Source: Thozetella sp. PMI_491
Lineage: Eukaryota; Ascomycota; Sordariomycetes; Chaetosphaeriales; Chaetosphaeriaceae
NCBI GenBank assembly: GCA_021432635.1
Contig: MU270055.1
Location: 124,001-188,000, forward strand
Reading direction: 5' to 3'
Length of the DNA: 64,000 nt
Shown: one piece after another, positions 57,039-64,000 of the stretch
Numbering within the stretch: the stretch's first letter is position 1
How the letters are laid out: every line of letters starts with the position of its first letter
Translations under genes and position numbers: made by a program
The notes under the pieces: generated by a model
What the model was told of the DNA's origin: nothing
What the model saw: the letters and a program-made list of their open reading frames with translations, nothing else
The model's database searches: none

Positions 57039-57958
57039 TCAAGCCTCAGGGGGGATGTTCTGCACCAGCTCGGGGAGTACTTTGTCACCCTTCTTGGACT
57101 CCGCGTCGGTGGCTCCGGGCCGCGATTGGCCTTCCGGGAGGGCCAGCGACAGCGCCGGATCCGACGCGCTCACCTCCTGTCCCCACCTGGGAGCGCGCAG
57201 GTCGTCCGCGGCGACGGGCTTGCCTGTGACAGGATGGGGGTAGTGGAATGGGATGACCCTGGTGTCGGGCCAGAGCATCTTCTGCTCGAAAATCTCGTCC
57301 GGCCCGAGGGGGTCCTCGGGGAACGTCTTGGTCGGCCAGGGCACGTAGTTCTTCTTGGTGTGCGACCAGCCCCTCTCGAAGTCGGCGTGCCAGAAGGGGA
57401 AGTATCGGTAGCGGAAGAGCTTCCACGCCCCACCCTCCTTGATGTACTCGTTCTCGTACAGACCGCCCTCCCACCACTGCGCGTGTCCGCGTGGGTGCTC
57501 CTCCTGGATCGATTGGTGCGTACCGGCCTGCATCAGCGCGCGCATGCGGCACCAGGCGTGCGTCCCCGAGGGATCGACGTCGATGATGTCTTGCATCATG
57601 ATGTGGTCCAGCAAGAAGCCGTGGACGGGGCCATTGCGGCCCTTCACGAAGGTGTTTTGGAAACGGCCCTGGTACAGGCGCTTGATGCCCTCCTTCCCGC
57701 GGTAGCGCGAGCCCAGGAACTCGACGTATGCGTCGGGGTGGTCTGAGAACATGTCGACGACCTCGTTGTAGAGACACTTGTCGAGGTAGTAGCCATACTT
57801 GAAGTGCACCTTGCGGACTTCGGCTTCGTCTATGCGAGGGTCAGCAACGCCTTCGCCTTCGCCGTCGCCTTATCGAGGGTGAACCCACCAGCCACGCGGG
57901 ACAGCTCCTTCTGGAGAGCGGCCACCTGCTTCTTGAGCTCGGCGAATTCTGCTTCCAT
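57039..57958 (-). CDS. SnoaL-like (NTF2-fold) protein
   Basis: Two exons (57039-57829, 57889-57958) with a 59-bp intron; 286 residues from the ATG at 57958. The N-terminus is a heptad-like helix (MEAEFAELKKQVAALQKELS), then VADEAEVRKVHFKYGYYLDK completes across the intron. The NTF2/SnoaL_4-type domain is shown by CLYNEVVDMFSDHPDAYVEF, KEGIKRLYQGRFQNTF, HDHIMMQD-like DHIMMQDIIDVDPSGTHA, and ENEYIKEGGAWKLFRYRYF. The C-terminal 90 residues carry extra sequence (FPEDPLGPDEIFEQKMLWP) typical of the larger fungal members. SnoaL-type proteins act as cyclases, dehydratases or aromatic-degrading enzymes. Its place beside a carotenoid/stilbene oxygenase and SDR suggests a step on the same substrate (inference). 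Confidence 0.88.
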
Positions 57959-58684
57959 GATTGTTTAGATGTTCAATTGCCTCTGAAATTGCACGATGTT
58001 GAGCTTCTAGTATGCTGGATCTGCTTTAGTTCGTGATCCAGGCGTAGATTCCAGGCTCCGGCCAAAATATCTAGGATCCGATGGTGGGGGCGAACGACAT
58101 CATCAAGCACAAGATCTCCCGGGCAATATAGCCATTACACCCACGCATCCAGCAGCTGCCGAAAGGTAGCGTTCTCGGCAGATCTCGTGCCCCCTTTTTA
58201 CTCCGCATTGCTACTCCGCAGAACGTCTTAGGCCCGAGCGGAGGTGAGCCAGCTATTCGAAAAACGGCATCGATAATCCTGCGTAGGCGCTTCCAACGGC
58301 CCCCAGACTATGATTACGAACATATCAGTCATTAGGCCTGCATTGCCCTTGCTTACTAGCGCAAGGCCTGTGGTCAACATGGAATGCTTTGTCCCCGCGT
58401 GTGTTCTAGATCTCAGAGGCACTCGGGGTGCAGGAGTGCCAATCGGATGGCTGAATCCCGCTACCCCAACATGCGGCACGGCACAGCGAGCGGAGAGCCT
58501 CTCGTTCCTCGAACGCTCCAGAATGCCCACGGCACAGCTTTGTGTAACGCAAGAGCCACGTCGGTGTGTTATCTCATAGAACAAAATAACAAAGGGTCCT
58601 TCCGGCCTCTTGACATTTGCCTGGCTGGGCTAAGGTCCTGTATAAGCCGCAGAACTGCTGCCGCGTCTCACCACACCAATATTC
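57959..58684. other. Intergenic, nothing recognised
   Basis: Promoter of the SnoaL-like gene and 3' flank of the small secreted gene. Open frames lack motifs. Confidence 0.55.
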
Positions 58685-59216
58685 TCACGCATTGGTCGGC
58701 AGTGGGCCTGGAGTCGGGGCACTCGAGCAGGCCTCCTTGATGGTCGCTATGCCCCAGCCAGTAGTGCACTGATAGCAGGACGAGCGCGTCGCGCAGACGG
58801 TGGTGCTTCGTGTTACAACCTGCATCCTGTCGCAGCCGCACTTGAGAGTGACCGCCGCTGGCAAGCCTTTTAGCTCATGCTCCGCCCTAGAGCACACACA
58901 TATATTCACTCACCATCTGCATAGCAAGCTCCCGTTGAGCAAGTGTAGTTGCAGCCAGCCGTCGAATACCACGTCTGCGTCTCTGTCGTGGTACAAGTCA
59001 CCTGGGCCAAAGCCGCCGTTATTGTTGATGCCACGGCATCAGGAGCCACGACATGTGGGGGCCCGGATCCCGCCCCATTCTGTCTTTCCGTGATTCCTAG
59101 CCCCAATCTTACGCCAAGGTTAGTTAAGTAGGTACTTATAGGACAGTCACGCTCGGCACGGGTAAAACGTCTTACCCACTGAAGCCCAGGGCGATGAGAA
59201 TCGCGGTCAACTTCAT
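58685..59216 (-). CDS. Small secreted protein with ten cysteines
   Basis: Three exons (58685-58866, 58914-59107, 59176-59216), 138 residues. The start MKLTAILIALGFSGLGLG is a signal peptide assembled over intron 1 (acceptor GCGTAAG; the AG two bases further on gives the wrong phase). The mature part has a Pro/Ala stretch, then cysteines in QVTCTTT, STAGCNYTCSTGAC, VTLKCGCDRM, TTVCATRSSCYQC and KEACSS. That makes ten cysteines, enough for five disulfide bonds. The Thr/Ser-rich, small, cysteine-dense form fits an extracellular effector or surface protein. No family name is recognised. A TATA-like CTTATATGAC lies about 95 bp upstream of the ATG. Confidence 0.78.
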
Positions 59217-60131
59217 AGCTGCTTGCAGATATGTGAAATTTTATGGGGACAAGTCTTGTTTCGGAGACTTAAAATGGATTCATCAAGACTAGATTCGAGT
59301 TGGAGCCTGTCTTATATGACTTTGGGAGCGTGCGACCGGGTTAGTGGCACCACGGCGAGCTCAAGAAACGTTGCGGCGGCGGAGGTGGTGACAATCGGTT
59401 GAACCGACTGATGTAGGCTAAAATCACCTCACAGCAAGGGAGTCAAGATTAGGCTACACGAACATATGAAGTACATTATACATGCTGAAATACTACAGTT
59501 CCTAGCTGAGAGGAATTTGATCCTTTGTTTGACCCTGGGAGGATATCCCGGCGTACACTTTATGGAGAAAGTCAGAAGAGGCAGGGTTAGCCCGTTCAAT
59601 ACATTACGTTTATCCTACTCACGGATCACGCTGGAGCACCTCCACGACCAAACCCAATATTGTCCGTGTAAGGCCCAGGAACTAGGTAGAAGCGCACCAA
59701 TCACTGCGAGCAAGTGCGCTCAGGGTAAAATAAGTGGGCAGGCAATAAATATTGGATATCAACGTTGCAACTCCCCGGATGGCCACGCCAAATAAGTCAA
59801 TTGAGAGAAACCGGCATTAATGAGTGAAGGGGAGGAGGGGTGCAAGATGTCTCAATTTAGGTCAGGTTACGAGATAAAATAAATAAAATAAAAATAAAAA
59901 AGCAGACAGAAAGAACGGTCTTGTGATGGGAAAGGCTACCTAGATAGGAACCCAAGAACAGTGTGCCAAAGAAATAACAAGCTATGTTGGGCCGTCGGGA
60001 TCGAGAGAGCCCATCGTGCCCCCTCCAGCTCAAGAACAAACTCTGTGGCGAAAAAGCAGAAGCTCTATATAGGAAATAAAGAACCAAAAGTTTCGAGAAA
60101 TCCCCTCCAGTCATCTCCAAGTCTTTTTGTC
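59217..60131. other. Intergenic, AT-rich 3' part
   Basis: Promoter of the ten-cysteine protein and the 3' flank of the C2H2 gene. A simple A/T repeat (AAATAAAATAAAAATAAAA) near 59875-59900. No gene. Confidence 0.55.
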
Positions 60132-60904
60132 CTACTCATGGCCATAAAGTTCGCGATGTCGCTTGACGTTGTCCCTTCGGCCTACGGAACCACACGTCAT
60201 ACACGTATCTTGCTCTTTTGGAATATTGTTATCTTCAGCATACTTCTTGTGGCAAGTCCAAATGTGGCGGTAAAGGTCTTTGTTCTGGCTTTTTTTCACT
60301 TCGCATGATTGGATAGGACAGTGAACGGGACGGTCGTGGTTTCGGCGGTGTTTGCTAGTAAAGGGTTAAACTTGTTCTTGAGCCCGAACGATGCAATATT
60401 CGGAAAGGTATACACTTACGTCAAGTCGCATTTTCTTGGGAATCTCTCGCCACATCCCATCTCAGGACACAAATATGGTGGCGTAGATGAGTCCTCCTGA
60501 GCGATCTCCTCTGCACTACTGGCCGGCGGGAGAAGGCCGTCGGGTGGAACGAATACCATGGAGGGTGATTGCGAAATGTCGAGGCTCGAGATTGGAGGTA
60601 GCTGTGATGAATCAAGGCCGGAATCAAGACCTCCAAACGACGTTGACGACGGATACAATGGATCGCCATCGGAGAATGCCACAGAGGGCGAGTCTGATGG
60701 GTCGGGTGGAGGGAGAAACATGGAAGGCGATTGTGGTGTTGGAAATGAATACGATGCGCTTCCACCTTCAAAACTAGGGTTCAAATCGTAGTACTGGTTT
60801 GCAAAATCATTGGTGTATGGATGAAAAGAAGCGTGTGTAAGGCTAGGGGAATTGGAAAGCAGTCTTGGGTCGATGTTTTGTACTTCGGGGGTGGTTCCAG
60901 CCAT
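60132..60904 (-). CDS. C2H2 zinc-finger transcription factor
   Basis: Two exons (60132-60354, 60420-60904) give 235 residues from the ATG at 60904 (MAGTTPEVQNIDPRLL). The N-terminal part is Ser/Pro-rich and acidic, as in activation domains. Three fingers cluster at the C-terminus. The first is YLCPEMGCGERFPRKCDL completed over the intron as TKHRRNH. The second is HCPIQSCEVKKSQNKDLYRH with an unusual HIWTCH end. The last is CMTCGSVGRRDNVKRH, ending at the stop. Nuclear DNA-binding function is clear; targets are unknown. The same frame remains open upstream except for one stop (see the neighbouring entry), so the true N-terminus may be longer. Confidence 0.85.
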
Positions 60905-60922
60905 GCCATCTGGAGGGCGACC

Positions 60923-61270
60923 CTACAGGCCGTAAGACGGAGCATCGGAAGGCTCCAGCATGGAAGATTCAGTCTGAGGAAGGGGAACTAGGTCCTGTCC
61001 GAAAGCGGGTTGCTGGTCTGGTGCGAATGTGTGGGACGGGAAGGATGCAAACCCGTCATCTGAGGCCGACTGGACCCTAGCAGAGGGCATGCCATATCCT
61101 TCGAAGGTCACAGGGTTGTGGGCCGGATAGTGGGCAAAGCTGCCGGCCTCGGCAGATGACGCATAGTTTGAAGACTCTGCATAAACCTGAGTATCCCACG
61201 GTATATTCTGGCTAGCCTCTCTAGGCTTCTTGCGCTTGGAGCTGGAGGATGAGCTCGAATGATTGGGCAT
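60923..61270 (-). other. In-frame open segment upstream of the C2H2 gene
   Basis: A 115-codon frame from ATG 61270 (MPNHSSSSSSSKRKKPREAS) to TAG at 60925-60923, in the same phase as the C2H2 gene, whose ATG is only 18 nt further on. Composition (Ser/Pro/Gln/Ala-rich, NLS-like KRKK) matches a transcription-factor N-terminus. No GT-AG intron of normal length that would remove the stop fits the phase. Possibilities are a nonsense mutation, a sequencing error, readthrough, or an upstream frame. I do not call it a separate protein. Confidence 0.5.
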
Positions 61271-62926
61271 GATTTCCGAAGCGAGGTTTGTCACGCCAAC
61301 GCTGTAGTCAACCGTATTATAGCTAAAATAAGCAGCTGGAACGGTGTTGTAGAATGTGAACTGCTCTATTTTGACGTTCGAACTTCTTTTCTTTTCTTTA
61401 GTCTGTGTTCATTGTCTTACCTGGCATAGGTCGCATTACCTGCACCGCGATTATACGCAGATATTCAGCTTCCAGAGGCTATACCAAGAGAAGTTTTGTG
61501 GATACAAGCCAAGGTGGCCTGTTGGAATTTTGCAAGAGTGACTGAAATTTCCTCTTAGAGAAAATCACATTCTCTAGCGACCGCTATCTTGGGGGGGGGG
61601 GGGGNNNNNNNNNNNNNNNNNNNNNNNNNNNNNNNNNNNNNNNNNNNNNNNNNNNNNNNNNNNNNNNNNNNNNNNNNNNNNNNNNNNNNNNNNNNNNNNN
61701 NNNNGGGGGGGGGGGGGGAGATGGTGCTGGTTGGAGGTTCGCCGAATCGTAGCAACAGGCACTGTAACAGCACGAAAGAGCAACGCCGCAGCTACACGCG
61801 ACGAAGCAACAGGCGTTTGATAGTGATAGGTAATATTTTGAAAGATGTATGTCTGAATTTTAGACGAGACGGGCCGTGTTGACAAACATGAGCTGGACTA
61901 GGGTCCTGGAGGGAGAGAGACGGTTCAGCGCTGGTCAGGAGGGACGCCATTGCAGATGAAATACCCACTCCGCCAGCTCATCGGACAAACACAATCCCTA
62001 ACGGAGGGCCTCAGAATATCGGAGGCCAACATAACTTCAGGATTGAAGGTGCTAATACTACGCAGACCGGCGGACAAGGCGCGTCGGCCTTCCCTTGATA
62101 GGATAGGTTCCTAGTCTCCAAGACTCCAAAACGCCTTACCATAGACGCACATCTCGACAGCATGTTTCCATGAAGTTCTCTGCCTACATTTCGAATAATT
62201 CTCTCTTGCATCTGTCTGACTCCGACCAGGCTTGTCACAGCCCGCTCACGCGAGACCTGATCGGATATTGCGGACATTGCTGCAAGGCCTACAACGCTAG
62301 CAGCTATGATCGCCCTCATTGGCGTATGGCTCCAGCCGACAGCATGCAAGTACCTCCCAGCTGGTTTGTGATCTTGAAAATCTGGATCGGTAAAGTCTGT
62401 GAGGCCGTCAGTCTCGGCAAAGATATGAGGCGCCTAGATCTGTACTGGGGCGGACGCATGCATTTCCGAGCAGGGCGTCGCGTCTTCCTGCGCCATTTTG
62501 AGGAGCCCAAGTGAGGCCAACAGCGTGTAAAGGCTCGGCCTGAATGTGCCAAAACACCCCCCCAGAAAGTGCCCAATCAAGAAGCATTTTGGGTGACATC
62601 TTTGTCGGATACCGACCAACCAATGCCCAGATGCCTCAGAGGCCCAAAGCGGGCCGACATTCTCACCGATTCCAGGACATAGAAAGAAAGGCTGAGCAGA
62701 GCCTGTCGACGCCGCTTCAACCGGCACCGCATGTGTCGAGCCTCCCGCCTGCTTTCCAAATCATCTCGACCACTAGGCGCCGGTGATTATTTCGATTCGC
62801 CCTGCGCTCCACTAACTGTCAAATTCGGTGAAGCCAGCCGTCCTCGGCAGTTCGATGCCTGCATGCTGACGGAAACGAGTAGAAGAACCTCAGACCCAAA
62901 ACGAAAACCAAGACATATAAGACAGC
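61271..62926. other. Intergenic with gap; possible small secreted frame
   Basis: Contains poly(G) and a 100-N gap (61591-61718). A minus-strand frame ending at 62011 could start at an internal ATG near 62317 (MRAIIAASVVGLAAMSAIS, signal-like), but no splice partner or conserved feature supports it. Otherwise nothing recognised. Confidence 0.5.
61605..61704. other. Assembly gap, 100 N, inside poly(G)
   Basis: A 100-N run of standard placeholder size, with 14 G on each side (61591-61604 and 61705-61718). Probably a long G homopolymer that broke the assembly. Confidence 0.99.
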
Positions 62927-64000
62927 ATGTCGACGATATCCTCGATCTATATCGCCTCCCCGGCCCCGCACCGAGAGTCCCAAGCCTCCTTCTTCCCCTT
63001 GGAAGCCTTGGATGACTACCTCCGTCAACAAGAACGACTGATAGAGGGTACCGAAGACTCTGACCGTCAAAGGAAGAAGAAACCTGATCTTGAAATCGGT
63101 AAGATGGCTAAGCGTAAGTCTTGCCAAGCTTCCTCAAGTTACTCTCGCGAACGGCGGCTGGTCATGTTCGCCCGATTTCAATTTATCTGGCATTTCTATT
63201 CTTCGCTTCTTATGCTAGTCTTTATGACTTGGCTCGAGGCTATTGCTGACTCGCCCTCCTAATAGGATCGCGTCAGGCAGCCCCTCCGGCGCCGAGTGGG
63301 GACCGAGGGAAGCCAATTCCAGTCAGGTTCAACCTGCGCAATCGGTTTTATGAAGTCCTTCTGTTTTACCAGTGCCTCGACCGAATATATGCGAGGAATG
63401 GGAGTGCTGGTCCGCCGCCGCCTGAGAGGGCACCAAACGCAAACCAGCCAGATAAGTGGCTCTTTCGTGCCGTTACAAACAAGCTAGCCCAACTCTGCGA
63501 CAGCAGCAAAGGCGGCGACACGGTCACTGCTTTTGCCATCCTGAACCTGCCGTCGGGCATTCACTATGTCTTTGGGTCAAACCATCGAATGGAGCCTGCG
63601 CTAGTGAAAACACGAACGTACATCAACGAGATCCTTCACTACGTGGGCCGGTACTCTCCAGAGGAGCTGCGGCGGAAGGATAGGAGCTCCGAGATTCTGA
63701 GAAAACTGCTGATATTTGTCCGGGGCCGGGCTGGAGATTATGCAAGAATCATCCATGAGAAAGCTGACTCCTGCATCGAAACATGCAGGGCCAGAGGAGG
63801 TGAAGGAACGGACGCTCTGGAGTGTGAGTAGGCACTCTTAAGCTGATATTGCAACATCGCTAACCAATATTCACTGCAGTACAGCAGACAGGCGATGAAC
63901 TGATACGCTTGCGAGATGCGTCAGCCTTGGTTCGGAACAAAGAGAATAGTGATGAGCTCTGTACGCGCCACATGCTCCCATTCAGGTTCCATGATTCTCG
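62927..64000 (+). CDS. Unrecognised fungal protein, 5' part only
   Basis: Exons 62927-63113, 63266-63823 and 63880 to the window edge form one phase-consistent frame. It starts MSTISSIYIASPAPHRESQA. Exon 1 ends at a strong GTAAGT donor and joins as AKR|SRQAAPPAPSG. The second exon includes GKPIPVRFNLRNRFYEVLLFY, LFRAVTNKLAQLCDSSKGG, AILNLPSGIHYVFGSNHRM, EILHYVGRYSPEELRRK and KLLIFVRGRAGDYARII. The pattern (helical, with an IHYVFGSN segment) matches a widespread uncharacterised fungal family that I recognise but cannot assign to a function. The gene continues beyond 64000; the last donor-like GT near 63960 may start another intron. Confidence 0.75.

Noticed and set aside
62011-62349. Possible small secreted protein on the minus strand
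   Set aside because: A signal-like stretch after an internal ATG is present, but the rest shows no cysteine pattern or motif and no splice evidence.

Overview
The window is nuclear DNA from a filamentous ascomycete (Pezizomycotina, most likely a Sordariomycete; the species cannot be fixed from sequence alone). Signs of this are GC-rich coding sequence with many 50-70 bp GT-AG introns, a fungal CBM1 module, a Zn2Cys6 regulator, LaeA-like methyltransferases and families confined to fungi. Exon structures given here were spliced by hand from donor and acceptor sites and reading phase; each multi-exon total was checked to be divisible by three.

Layout. 0-14 kb: secreted GH18 chitinase with CBM1 (-), hypothetical protein (-), LaeA-like methyltransferase 1 (-), FAR1/WRKY-GCM1-type zinc finger fused to ankyrin repeats (-), a tiny one-intron membrane protein (+) and an unrecognised protein with a myristoylation-like start (+). 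14-19 kb is empty. 19-28 kb is core genome: Zn2Cys6 regulator (+), MFSD5-type molybdate transporter (+), Ssf1/Peter Pan ribosome-assembly factor (-) and Cwf19 spliceosome/debranching factor (-). 29-32 kb: LaeA-like methyltransferase 2 (-, 8 exons) and a secreted protein (-). 34-43 kb: kinase-like protein, catechol-type O-methyltransferase and cytochrome P450 (convergent pair), then a divergent pair made of a tail-anchored membrane protein and a trypsin-fold protein whose nucleophile is Cys (GDCG). 44-48 kb: a Kex2-type repeat precursor interrupted by an assembly gap, and a small cysteine-rich secreted protein. 48-58 kb: membrane protein, then a four-gene set of MFS transporter, short-chain dehydrogenase, carotenoid/stilbene-cleaving oxygenase and SnoaL-like protein that looks like a small metabolic cluster. 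58-64 kb: a ten-cysteine secreted protein, a C2H2 regulator preceded by an in-frame stop, a second gap inside poly(G), and the 5' part of an unrecognised gene running off the window.

The most interesting object is the repeat precursor at 43979-44758: signal peptide, then near-identical units of about 27 residues, most ending in Lys-Arg, the plan used by fungal RiPP (dikaritin) and other Kex2-processed secreted peptides. No UstYa-type oxidase is visible nearby, so its chemistry is open. Other notable points are the Ser-to-Cys protease-like protein, the oxygenase/SDR/SnoaL/MFS cluster, a GC-AG intron in the molybdate transporter, a 14-nt exon in the chitinase, and the in-frame stop in front of the C2H2 gene.
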